From positions 53,359-117,358 of the forward strand of contig CAWEGV010000009.1 in the NCBI GenBank assembly GCA_963808615.1: 64,000 nt of DNA, written 5' to 3'. The notes beneath the pieces were generated by a model. The model had not been told where the DNA came from. It did no database searches and worked only from the letters and a program-made list of their open reading frames with translations. The stretch comes from Palsa-504 sp963808615 (GTDB lineage: Bacteria > Actinomycetota > Actinomycetes > Streptosporangiales > Streptosporangiaceae). Below, piece by piece: positions 33,194 through 41,342 of the stretch. Within the stretch, counting starts at the first letter, position 1, and each line of letters starts with the position of its first letter. The translations under genes were made by a program, and so were the position numbers.

Positions 33194-34612
33194 TTATGCC
33201 GGGGATGCGCGGAGCCGGGTCTGGTAGTGGTGGAATCGGGCGCAGGCCTGGTGTTTTCGCCGCCATCGTGACCATGCGTAGCCAAGCTGGCGGGCGGCAC
33301 TGCTCATGGGCGTGGCGGCCAGGCGCAGCAGGCGGCGGGCTTCGGGGACGCTGACCTTGACCAGGCCGGGGTCACGGGGAGGCGGCTGGTCCGCGCTGGC
33401 CGGGAGGATCCCGGTGTCACGCCAGTCCCAGGGCTGCTGGCCGGCGCCGGGGGGCCCGGCCGCGGCGGGCGGTGCGGGCGGCGGGCGCGTGGCGGCGGCC
33501 AGGACCGCGAGCGCGGACATGGACAGCACGGTGTGCCGGTGGAAGGAGTGCCAGAGCCGGACCTGGTGCTGGTCGAAGCCGGCCTGGCCTTTCGCCTGCT
33601 GGTGGCATTCTTCTACCGGCCATCTCTTCCCGGTCACGGCGATCAGGACGCTCAGCGGGACGGCGCGCCCGGCGGGCGGGTGGCAGTAGAAGAACGCCAG
33701 GCTGGAGGGGTCGGCGATGCTGCGGCGAAGAAGCACACAGTGCCGGGGCGAGCAGGTGGCGGCCCAGGCCCAGGCGTAGTCGCGGTGGCCCTTGCAGCCG
33801 CGCCCGCAGGAGCGGGTCTCCCAGCAGCGGGCCGGGATCAGCCGGGCCAGCGACCCGGCGGTGACCCTTCGCCCGCAGGGGAGCCGGATCGTGAAGTTCG
33901 CCGGGATCGCGAATACGTAGCCCTTCCCGGCGTCCTCGCAGGCGGCCCGCAGCTTGGAGCTGCGGCCGTAGACCTCGTCCCCGGCGGCCCAGCCGAACGG
34001 CACCGCAGCCTTCACCGCCCCGGTGACCATCTCGGTGGCCAGCTCGGTCTTGGTCTGGAACCCCATGTCGCGGGGAACCTGGGCGCGCTGACGCCGCACG
34101 TGGTCCCGGCACCAGGCCTTCGGCAGGTACAGCCGGAAATCGAACAGCGTGTGCCCGCGGGCGGTGACGTACGCGCAGTTCACCACGGTCTGGCAGTTCT
34201 CCACCTGGCCGGTGATCCCGGCGTACTGGCGGGCCACCCCCACCGTCATCTGCCCCTTCTTCAGCTCCGCGGTTTCATCCAGGACCAGCACCGCCCCAGG
34301 ATCGCCCAGCTGGGCGAGGATAAACCGCTGCACCGCGCGCAGCGCCGCCTTCCAGTCCCAGGCATGCTCGGCCAGTAGCGCCTGCATCCGCCGCGGCGAC
34401 CCGTGCCCGGCCGCCTCGGCGAGCTGCCAGCACGACCGGTGGTCTGCGGGCTCGGCCAGCAGCGCGCCGATGTAAGCAAACGCCGCCAGGCGCGACCTCG
34501 CCTGGCAGAACACCGGCGCCAGCAGCGCTTGCAAGTCATCCCGCAGTACCCCCAGCCAGCGGCCATCTTCTACGATGGCCGCGGCGGCCACCTGCTGATC
34601 TTGTCTTCGCAC
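33194..34612 (-). CDS. IS701 family transposase
   Basis: 472 residues, GTG start, full length. DDE residues are visible: first Asp in VLVLDETAELKKG, second Asp in GWAAGDEVYGRSSKLR, and Glu in KRWPVEECHQQAKGQAGFDQ. Family markers FAYIGALLAEPADHRSCWQL, GVARQYAGITGQVENCQ and YLPKAWCRD are present. Frame and active site are intact, so the enzyme may be functional. A C-terminal Pro-rich linker precedes a basic tail. Confidence 0.92.
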   Translation of the reverse strand: MRRQDQQVAAAAIVEDGRWLGVLRDDLQALLAPVFCQARSRLAAFAYIGALLAEPADHRSCWQLAEAAGHGSPRRMQALLAEHAWDWKAALRAVQRFILAQLGDPGAVLVLDETAELKKGQMTVGVARQYAGITGQVENCQTVVNCAYVTARGHTLFDFRLYLPKAWCRDHVRRQRAQVPRDMGFQTKTELATEMVTGAVKAAVPFGWAAGDEVYGRSSKLRAACEDAGKGYVFAIPANFTIRLPCGRRVTAGSLARLIPARCWETRSCGRGCKGHRDYAWAWAATCSPRHCVLLRRSIADPSSLAFFYCHPPAGRAVPLSVLIAVTGKRWPVEECHQQAKGQAGFDQHQVRLWHSFHRHTVLSMSALAVLAAATRPPPAPPAAAGPPGAGQQPWDWRDTGILPASADQPPPRDPGLVKVSVPEARRLLRLAATPMSSAARQLGYAWSRWRRKHQACARFHHYQTRLRASPA

Positions 34613-34708
34613 AAAGCATGATCACCCAGGTGGCCGTCTCGCCGCCCACTGCGGGTCTTGGCAGACCATGATCACACACGCGCTACATCACGAACCGGGA
34701 CTGTAGTA

Positions 34709-35425
34709 CCGGGCCAGCCGACGATCGTTCAGGGTGACCGCGAAAAGCAAGACGAAGAATCCGCCGATCGCGCACGGGGCCAAGAACATGGCGAGCAGAC
34801 TGCCGGTGAACAGCTTGACCACGAACGCGCCGCACACCGACCCGATGGGCAGGCAGACACCCAGGACACCGGAGACCTGGCCGCGCTGGAGGGACGGGAC
34901 CTGATCGGGCAGGACCGCCACCATGGCGGCGAGCAGCGCGTTGAAAAACAACTGGGTGATACACCATCCGGCCAGGACGACCGGGATGCTGGGTGCCAGC
35001 GCCACAATGAGGATGCCGAGGGAACCGCCCACCAGGCCGGTGACCATCCATGGCCGCCGCATTCCCAGCCGCGACGCTGTGCGGTCGCTCATCCGGCCGA
35101 AGAACGGATTAGCGGCCATCGCTAGCAAGGCGCCGGCCCCGGCGACAAGCGCCAGGCTGCCCGGCGCCTGTTTGATCCCCACGAGCGAGTCCACCTTCAA
35201 GGCCAAGGTGACCAGCACGGGCGCGAGGAACAGCAGGTTGGTGCTCATGTAGGCCAGCGTGTACAGCGAGATGAAACCCCATCCGACCCGGTGCGCCGCC
35301 AGGGAGCGGGACTCCGGCGCGGCCTGCGCTGCGTTCCGGTCCTTCAGTCCGTCCAGCCCGGCCATGAGAGGCAGATATGGGCGGACGGCCGGCTGGCTAC
35401 CCCCGGACCGGGAAACGTCCGGCAT
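34709..35425 (-). pseudogene. MFS transporter, 5' half, cut by IS701-type insertion
   Basis: From ATG 35425: a charged N-terminus, then RVGWGFISLYTLAYMSTNLLF and helices 1-6 with the MFS loop GRMSDRTASRLGMRRPWM (about 115-132), ending LFAVTLNDRRLAR at the insertion. Read on, seven codons of the element end give a stop at 34688. Family: sugar/GPH-like or drug permeases with a GMRRPWM loop; substrate unknown. Bases 34709-34712 are the second CCGG copy. Confidence 0.9.
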
Positions 35426-36263
35426 TGCGCTGGGGCGGGGGCATGACGTGCTGCTCGGTCCAAACGCCGTGTTTGAGCTCTGCCATAGGCCCGGGTCTCA
35501 CCTCGGATCAGTAACTAGTCGCCCGAGAATCGCTCGTGCGGGATCAGCTTCAGCAGAAACCCGCCGCGTGGTATGCGGCTGCATAGCGTATGGAGACGGT
35601 GTGGAAGTCATGCTTCTTAACCCAGCCGCACGATTGTGCTGGCGTCGCCTGAGTCCGCCGCTCCCCGCCCGACCGATTCGTCTGTGCGTCGCAACTCGAC
35701 CTCATGGCCAAAATCGCGGGCTTCCGGCTCCGGGACCGTCGGGGCGGCAGAACGCGGCGCCGTTCACTCCGACAACTCTGAACGGCACCGCGGAATACCG
35801 GCCTGCGCATTCAGATCTTCCACTTATGCATGGCCCACCGAGTAGCACTGAGCGGCTGGGAGCTGATCAGGCGGGACCGTGCGCGCCCTCAAGCAGTCAT
35901 CACACAGCGGTCCCGGGCTAGTTTCATTTTCGCAGGTGGGTGCACGCGGCCGTCGTCGGCTACTGATAGCAGTTCGGGGACATCTCGGGGACACGCGCTC
36001 GCAATGCATAGGCCGGATTGCCGGTGGAGTGGCGCTGTAGCACGACCGTCCGTTTTTCAGGCGGGCGTACGCCAAGTTGGTGCTGACCGCGCGGGAGGCA
36101 TGCGCTGCCGCCGGTCGCTGCTGGTAGGCGGTGGCAGCTGCGGTTGCTGGCAGCGGCTCCTCACCGGTAGAGCCACTTTGCCAGCTTTATGGCCGGGAGC
36201 GTCCTAGATCTTCCGGCAAGCTCACCCATAACCGTTTAGTTGGTGTTCTGACAGGCTGGTACG
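35426..36263. other. 840-bp stretch without a supported gene
   Basis: Frames on both strands are short and of noise composition. The left part must contain the transporter promoter. A repeated GGGGACA phrase near 35975-35990 is notable but unassigned. Confidence 0.4.
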
Positions 36264-37046
36264 GTGGCAGGCTTTGACGAGCTCGTGACCGAGGCGCTGA
36301 CCGCACCGTTCTCTGGCTGGGATTTCTCCTGGCTGGACCGCCGCTCCTGGACCGAGCCACTGCCGTGGGATTACAGCGGCCGCGTCGCGGCCCTGGCCCG
36401 CAGTGCCCGGACGATGCTGGACATGGGCACGGGCGGCGGCGAAGCCCTATCGGGGCTTCCGGACCGCGCGCCGCGCACTATTGCGACCGAGGCATGGTCG
36501 CCCAATGTGCCGGTGGCCGCACGGCGCCTGCTGCCGCTCGGCATCCCCGTGATCCAGGACAAGGCAGCTCGCGACAACATGGATCAGGACGGCGCTAACG
36601 ACGATAGTCGCCTGCCGTTCCGCGGCGGCTCGTTGGATCTGATATGCAACCGGCACGAGTCATTCCTTGCTCTTGAGGTCAGCCGCGTTCTCGCGCCGGG
36701 CGGCACCTTCGTGACCCAGCAGGTCGATTACCATGACAACGACGACCTAGCCGAGATACTTGGAATCGAGACGCCGGAGGAGCCGGACAGCTGGATCGGG
36801 CTGGCCGAGCGACAGGTCACCGATGCGGGACTAGTTATCGAGGAAGCCGCTAGGGCCAACCAGCGCATCCGCTTCGATGACATCGCGGCGGTCGTCTTCT
36901 ACCTGAAGGCCGTCAGCTGGTCAATACCGGGGTACAGCCTCGAGAGATGCCTGGACCGTCTCCGCGCCCTGTACGAGGACGCCAGCGCCTGGCCGGTCGT
37001 GACCAGCGGGCACCGGTTCCTTCTCGTCGCGTCAAAGCCCGGCTGA
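36264..37046 (+). CDS. SAM-dependent methyltransferase
   Basis: 260 residues, GTG start. Motif I is RTMLDMGTGGGEALSGL (about 49-65), then ATEAWSPNVPVAARRLLPLG, GGSLDLICNRHESF and EVSRVLAPGGTFVTQQVDYH. The C-terminal half (FDDIAAVVFYLKAVSWSIPGY) is typical of actinobacterial class I methyltransferases of unknown substrate. Isolated, with no ribosome binding site evident. Confidence 0.83.
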   Translation: MAGFDELVTEALTAPFSGWDFSWLDRRSWTEPLPWDYSGRVAALARSARTMLDMGTGGGEALSGLPDRAPRTIATEAWSPNVPVAARRLLPLGIPVIQDKAARDNMDQDGANDDSRLPFRGGSLDLICNRHESFLALEVSRVLAPGGTFVTQQVDYHDNDDLAEILGIETPEEPDSWIGLAERQVTDAGLVIEEAARANQRIRFDDIAAVVFYLKAVSWSIPGYSLERCLDRLRALYEDASAWPVVTSGHRFLLVASKPG

Positions 37047-37465
37047 GAGACGGAACGCAATCGCGCTCAGCAAGGTGATGCACGTCAATTTGCAGGTAAC
37101 CAAGATCATCTTCGGCGCGTTCGTGGTCAGGCGGTGAGCGTGTGAGTGCGGGGCTGTTGCAGATGGCTCCCCGGTGCTGGTGGCCGGCGGCTGCGAAACC
37201 CATTGCGGACGGGGCGGCTGGTGCCGCACGCTTGCTGGCGTGTTCCGGTTCGCCGTCTTCGTCGCCCGCGTGCTCGCCCGCACGGCGATCACGGCTGCCT
37301 GCGCACTGCTGCCGTCGGCGGGTCTGCTGGCCCGGGGCGACGCGCGACGCTGACCCTTCCCCGTTCGCCCGGCTGACCTGACGGGGGAGGGTGGCGCATC
37401 GCGCGGCGCGGTGAGCGCGCGCGGGGTCAGCGAGTGCAGCAGGACGAACCAGGAGCAGATCAGTC
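37047..37465. other. Leader region before the mini EF-Tu gene, no gene supported
   Basis: The last 90 bases hold runs of GCGCG that could fold into a leader hairpin; AGGAG lies about 11 bases before ATG 37466. No protein is recognisable. Confidence 0.4.
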
Positions 37466-38065
37466 ATGACCAAACAGGCCTACATCCGCGACAAGCCGCA
37501 CCTGAACATCGGCACGATGGGGCACGTCGACCACGGGAAGACCACGTTGACCGCCGCTATCACGAAGGTCCTGGCGGACCGGGGGATGGGCAGGTATGTG
37601 CCGTCGGGGCAGATCGACCGCGCGCCGGAGGAGGCCGCGCGGGGGATCACCATCAACATCGCGCACGTCGAGTACCAGACCGCGGCACGGCACTACGCGC
37701 ACGTCGTCGTCGCGCTCAGCAAGGCCGACGCGGCAGAGGAGGAGATCGCCCAACTCGTCGAGCTCGAGGTCCGCGAGCTGCTGTCGGCCTGCGGGTATCC
37801 CGGCGAGCAGGTGCCCGTGGTGCGAGTGCGTTCGGGGTACAGCCCGCAGTTCTACCTCCGCATCACGGACGTGTGCGGCGTGCTGGACCTCGGCGGTATG
37901 AGCGGCAGCGTCGACGCCGTCGTGGCCTCGGCCCTGCCGGGGCAGACGGTGCAGGCCACCGTAGCGCTGGGCAAGCCGGTCGCGCTCGATGTTGGTCAGA
38001 CCTTCGCGATCCGTGAGGGCGGCCGCACGGTCGGCGCGGGCACGGTCACCGCCCTGCTCGACTAA
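37466..38065 (+). CDS. Truncated EF-Tu-like protein (mini EF-Tu)
   Basis: 199 residues against about 397 for EF-Tu. Residues 1-75 are a good EF-Tu N-terminus (PHLNIGTMGHVDHGKTTLTA, RGITINIAHVEYQTAARHYAH) with G1 and the G2 Thr. The DCPGH G3 segment is deleted: YAH joins straight to VVVALSKADAAEEEIAQLVE, with NKAD changed to SKAD. A second deletion removes nearly all of domain 2 and part of 3, resuming at SPQFYLRITDVCGV and ending TFAIREGGRTVGAGTVTALLD. GTPase function is unlikely. The frame is clean and a strong terminator follows, so it is probably expressed. Confidence 0.85.
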   Translation: MTKQAYIRDKPHLNIGTMGHVDHGKTTLTAAITKVLADRGMGRYVPSGQIDRAPEEAARGITINIAHVEYQTAARHYAHVVVALSKADAAEEEIAQLVELEVRELLSACGYPGEQVPVVRVRSGYSPQFYLRITDVCGVLDLGGMSGSVDAVVASALPGQTVQATVALGKPVALDVGQTFAIREGGRTVGAGTVTALLD

Positions 38066-38070
38066 GCCGA

Positions 38071-38107
38071 CGGGTGCGGGACTCCCCGGTCCCGCACCCG
38101 CCGTCTT
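38071..38107 (+). terminator. Intrinsic terminator after mini EF-Tu
   Basis: Perfect 11-bp stem CGGGTGCGGGA (38071-38081) with its complement (38090-38100), 8-base loop, then CCGTCTT. It begins six bases after the stop codon. Confidence 0.8.
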
Positions 38108-38265
38108 CGATGATCGATGGACACGCCGGAGCGTGACCGCCGTGGCTCGTGTATGTCATCGCTTGATCGGATCCCGCAGGTGAGTGATGCCATCCGGTGC
38201 CGCGATGACATCCGCGCGGTCCAGTTATAGCGGCTCGCTGCCGGGATGCTCGATGAGAGCCGCTG

Positions 38266-38271
38266 TAGGCT
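38266..38271 (+). promoter_or_regulatory. -10 box of leaderless VOC-gene promoter
   Basis: TAGGCT, six bases, ATG at 38278. No Shine-Dalgarno sequence. Confidence 0.55.
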
Positions 38272-38277
38272 GACGCC

Positions 38278-39111
38278 ATGAGCACGCGCGAGGATTACCC
38301 AGCCGGGGTGCCGTGCTGGGTCGACACCAACCAGCCCGACCCCGCCGATGCCGCCCGGTTCTACTCCGGGCTGTTCGGGTGGCAGACCGAGGACGCGATG
38401 CCCCCCGGCGCTGGGGCTCACTACTACATGGCCCGCATCGACGGCAGGGACGTGGCCGCGATCTCCTCGCAGCCCCCCGGCGCACCGCCGCAGGCGGTGT
38501 GGAACACCTACATCCGCGTCGAGTCCGCCGACGATGCCGCGGCGCGGGTGCGCGAGGCGGGCGGGCGGGTGCTCTCCGAGCCGTTCGAGGTGTTTGACGC
38601 GGGGCGGATGGGCGTGTTCGCCGATCCCGAAGGCGCGGTCTTTTGCGTGTGGCAGCCCGGCTCGCACCGCGGCTCGGTGGCGGTCAACGAGCATGGCGCG
38701 GTGAACTTCAACAACCTGCACACCGGCGATGTCCAGGCCGCCCGGGCCTTCTACGGCGCCGTGTTCGGCTGGACGACGATCGACGCGGGCTCGCCGATGT
38801 GGGCTCTGCCGGGCTACGGCGACCATCTGGAGGAGCTCAACCCCGGCTTGCGCGCGGGGATGAAGCAGATGGGCGCGCCCGAGGGTTTCGAGAACGTCGT
38901 GGCGACGATCTTGCCGCGCGAGGGTGGCCCAGCGCGCTGGAGCGTGACCTTCGCCGTCGACGACGTGGACGCGATCGCTGCGCGAGCGCGCGAGCTCGGC
39001 GGCTCGGTCCTCGCCGAGCCGCAAAATGCGCCGTGGGTGCGATTCGCCGTCCTCGCCGATCCGGCTGGCGCGTTCTTTACCGCCAGCCAGTTCGTGGCGG
39101 AGAACCGCTAG
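38278..39111 (+). CDS. Two-domain VOC (glyoxalase/bleomycin-resistance fold) family protein
   Basis: 277 residues forming two VOC modules. Module 1: CWVDTNQPDPADAARFYSGL, FGWQTED, then DPEGAVFCVWQPG near 115-130. Module 2: NFNNLHTGDVQAARAFYGAV, FGWTTID, then DPAGAFFTASQFV. The pattern matches actinobacterial paired-VOC proteins such as hydroxylase-like 27-kDa antigen CFP30B relatives. Substrate unknown; metal ligands are incomplete in both halves. Confidence 0.88.
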   Translation: MSTREDYPAGVPCWVDTNQPDPADAARFYSGLFGWQTEDAMPPGAGAHYYMARIDGRDVAAISSQPPGAPPQAVWNTYIRVESADDAAARVREAGGRVLSEPFEVFDAGRMGVFADPEGAVFCVWQPGSHRGSVAVNEHGAVNFNNLHTGDVQAARAFYGAVFGWTTIDAGSPMWALPGYGDHLEELNPGLRAGMKQMGAPEGFENVVATILPREGGPARWSVTFAVDDVDAIAARARELGGSVLAEPQNAPWVRFAVLADPAGAFFTASQFVAENR

Positions 39112-39645
39112 TCGACCAGCTTTCGGGATCGCCGTTGGGTCCTGCGCATCCTAGGTTGCTGCCTGTGGTTCGATGGCTGCGACATCCGCTGCCAACATCC
39201 CGAGGCCCTGGTCATCATCTCGCCGGGCCTGCGCTCGCGATGTGTAGCTGGCGCAGCGAGATCCGCGGCTCCCGCCCTCGGCACGGCAACAGCGGTGATC
39301 GCACCAGTGACTGGGCTCAGACGTCCCCTGCCTCCGTCAGGAGGGCAGGGCATCACCCGGGAAACCGCGGCAGGTGTGAACCTTGAAGGTGAATATCCCG
39401 GCCCGGACGCCTGGATGCGCGACAGCGCTGGGTAGCAGGATCACCGGCTTGGAAGGCTCTCGGCTCGACAACATCGGCACGCAAGGCGTGGCGATGCAGG
39501 CCTTCTCAAGCGGGTCAGCGATCGGCTCAGGGCGAGGGCCAACCGGCCCGGACAGATCCTGGCGATCTTTGGTCGCTGGGGGGTCGACGTGCCGGTCAGC
39601 CGCCAGCCCGGCGTGAATGGTCAGGGTCAGAGCCTGGCAGGGCTC
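39112..39645. other. Intergenic, nothing recognised
   Basis: Only short frames of biased composition occur on either strand. A plus-strand stretch near 39560-39615 (RSWRSLVAGGSTCRSAASPA) has no recognisable family. Confidence 0.4.
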
Positions 39646-39843
39646 CTACGCCCCCTTGTGCCGTTTGAGGAGCAGCACTTGGACCTCGTGCCGAGGAGCC
39701 ACGCGCCCGATCACCTTGCTGCCCGTCCTCGCGTTCGCCTCGGCGCAGACCTCCCAGCCCTGCGCACCGAGTTCGTTCAGTTGCTCGAGCATGCGCGCTG
39801 CGTCGTCAGCGCAGGCCACGGTCTTATACTCGATGGGCTCCAC
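39646..39843 (-). CDS. Small DUF4177-like protein
   Basis: 65 residues from GTG 39843, which follows CCAGGAGG by eight bases; a GTG nine bases upstream overlaps that ribosome site and was rejected. EYKTVACADDAARMLEQLNE, LGAQGWEVCAEAN and VQVLLLKRHK match the short beta-alpha-beta DUF4177 pattern (YKxV...LNxLGxxGWE). Function unknown. A perfect palindrome sits 110 bases upstream. Confidence 0.75.
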   Translation of the reverse strand: MEPIEYKTVACADDAARMLEQLNELGAQGWEVCAEANARTGSKVIGRVAPRHEVQVLLLKRHKGA

Positions 39844-39951
39844 CTGTCCCACCTCCTGGAATTAGCGCCCGGTCCGCTCGGGGAACTGCATGATCTGGCG
39901 GGCCGGGCGTCCGCCGTCCCGCCGCCCGGAGTGGCGGAACCCTATAGCGAC

Positions 39952-39978
39952 AACTTATATCGTATCACGATATAAGTT
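39952..39978. promoter_or_regulatory. Perfect 12-bp plus 12-bp palindrome with 3-base spacer
   Basis: Arms AACTTATATCGT (39952-39963) and ACGATATAAGTT (39967-39978) around ATC. AT-rich in a GC-rich genome and of the TATATCG...CGATATA kind bound by small winged-helix regulators such as PadR types. Upstream of the DUF4177 gene (minus) and 370 bases before phoU (plus). No regulator gene is adjacent. Confidence 0.75.
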
Positions 39979-40336
39979 TCCTAAGGATCATGAAAGGCGG
40001 GGCTTACAGCTCTGGTGACGACGGTGCCAGGTCTCGGCATGGTGGCGTGGTGTCCGGTTTGAATCGCCCCGGCGAGTCCGGAGACTCGGACGCCAGGGCC
40101 GGTACGGTCGTATCCCCTCGCGATCGCCGTAGCCAATCGTCACGAACTTCGCAAACGCGGGCCTCCCTCACGGACATGATTTCCGCAGATTGCACACCGC
40201 CAGTACGGACCCGCCCCCTCCGATCTCAAGAGCGCTTAGCGCCGGCTACGCCGATGGGACGTTGCTGTACTTCCGCGCTGTACGGTGTGCCGGACCACCT
40301 TAATCCCGTGGACCTGCAGGGCTGGGTGGTGGCCGG

Positions 40337-40342
40337 TAGGCT
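40337..40342 (+). promoter_or_regulatory. -10 box of leaderless phoU promoter
   Basis: TAGGCT, six bases CTGGCC, GTG at 40349. The 370 bases between the palindrome and this box contain no other recognised feature. Confidence 0.55.
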
Positions 40343-40348
40343 CTGGCC

Positions 40349-40990
40349 GTGGTCGAGCACCGGCAAGAATTCCAGCGTGAGCTGGAGGCTATCGAGGCCA
40401 AGGTCACCGGCCTGTTTGCCATGGTCGCTGAAGACCTGCCCGGGGCAACCTATGCGCTCCTGAGCGGCAGCAGCGAAGGGCTCGGGGTGCTGGCCGAACG
40501 TGAGCAGGTCATCGACGCCTTGTACCGGGAGATCGACAACCTGGCCAGCCGGGAGATCTTGCTGCAAGCGCCGGTGGCTTCAGACTTGCGGTTCTTGCTG
40601 TCGGTGGTGCGGGTCGTGCCCGAGCTCGAGCGTTCCCACGACCTCGTCGTCCAGATTGCCTCGCGGGCCAGTCACGGTCTCAGTGAGGAGCTTTCGCCGG
40701 GCAGCCGGCGGCTCGTCGAGCAGATGGGGGACTTGGCATGGCGCATGTGGCGCCAGGTCGCCGATTCCTGGCGTCACCGCGACCGTTCTGTCGCGCTGGC
40801 GCTGAACGAGCGGCATGACAAGATGACCGAGCTGCATGCCAGCTTGATCACAGAGCTCGCCTCAGGACGCATGACACTGCCGGTGGCGATGGAGATGACG
40901 CTGGTGGCGCGTTTCTACGAGCGTCTTGGCGACCACGCCGTCAACCTCGCCCGGCGGGTGATCGATCTCGCCGGATCCGCGCCCGGCTAG
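40349..40990 (+). CDS. phoU: PhoU family phosphate signalling protein
   Basis: 213 residues, two PhoU three-helix modules. EFQRELEAIEAKVTGLFAMV opens module 1, with DALYREIDNLASREILLQAP and SDLRFLLSVVRVVPELERSHD; module 2 ends VARFYERLGDHAVNLARRVI, the ExxxDHxxN-type metal motif. PhoU couples phosphate transport to the PhoR sensor. It is followed by a repeat array and a phosphate-permease-like transporter rather than by Pst genes. Confidence 0.88.
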   Translation: MVEHRQEFQRELEAIEAKVTGLFAMVAEDLPGATYALLSGSSEGLGVLAEREQVIDALYREIDNLASREILLQAPVASDLRFLLSVVRVVPELERSHDLVVQIASRASHGLSEELSPGSRRLVEQMGDLAWRMWRQVADSWRHRDRSVALALNERHDKMTELHASLITELASGRMTLPVAMEMTLVARFYERLGDHAVNLARRVIDLAGSAPG

Positions 40991-40994
40991 CAGG

Positions 40995-41139
40995 CTGGGC
41001 TTGGCCCGGGTTTGGGCTCGGCCCGGGTTTGGGCTCGGCCCGGGTTTGGGCTCGGCCCGGGTTTGGGCTCGGCCCGGGTTGGGCTCGGCCCGGGTTTGGG
41101 CTCGGCCCGGGTTTGGGCTCGGCCCGGGTTTGGGCTCGG
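40995..41139. repeat. 17-bp tandem repeat, eight copies
   Basis: Unit GGCTCGGCCCGGGTTTG repeats eight times directly after the phoU stop; copy 5 (near 41071) has lost one T. The unit contains the palindrome CCCGGG, so the array can form many alternative hairpins. Because 17 is not divisible by three, it is not a protein repeat. A candidate variable-number locus. Confidence 0.9.
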
Positions 41140-41342
41140 GCAATGTCAGGAGCGCTGCTTGAACGGCATGGGCGCTGCGGCACGGGGCTGCTAATTCAGT
41201 TGGCGGTTGTCGTGTATTCATCTGGCGTTCATGTGTGGTTCGGGGGGGTGTCACCTGTGCCGGTTAGCTTTGTGCCACGGCAGGAGACGGATTGCGGCAG
41301 GTCAGAGGTCATGGCAAGCCGTGTGCAGCGGTTGGGGATGCC

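Larger units (their letters stand above)
32137..34708 (-). mobile_element. IS701-family element with arginase-family passenger (2,572 bp)
   Basis: The ends are imperfect inverted repeats starting TACTACAG (left 32137, TACTACAGCCCGGG; right on the minus strand from 34708, TACTACAGTCCCGG), recognisable for about 30 bp. Flanks carry a 4-bp direct repeat CCGG (32133-32136 and 34709-34712), consistent with the IS701 family. Excising the element plus one CCGG copy fuses the two transporter halves in frame (LNDRRLAR then ADKPKW). Contents on the minus strand: transposase and an arginase-family gene. A third end-like sequence at 33163 lies between them. Confidence 0.88.

Noticed and set aside
35824..36075. 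83-codon minus-strand frame with Cys and Arg, thought of as an integrase tail
   Set aside because: No catalytic motif or convincing similarity that I can recall; composition like noise.
40995..41139. Repeat array as a CRISPR
   Set aside because: The 17-bp units are contiguous without spacers and lie beside no cas gene; it is a simple tandem repeat.
41012..41194. Repeat-encoded peptide rich in Gly-Ser-Ala-Arg-Val-Trp
   Set aside because: A 17-bp period cycles through frames, so any frame across it is open by chance; no start signal.
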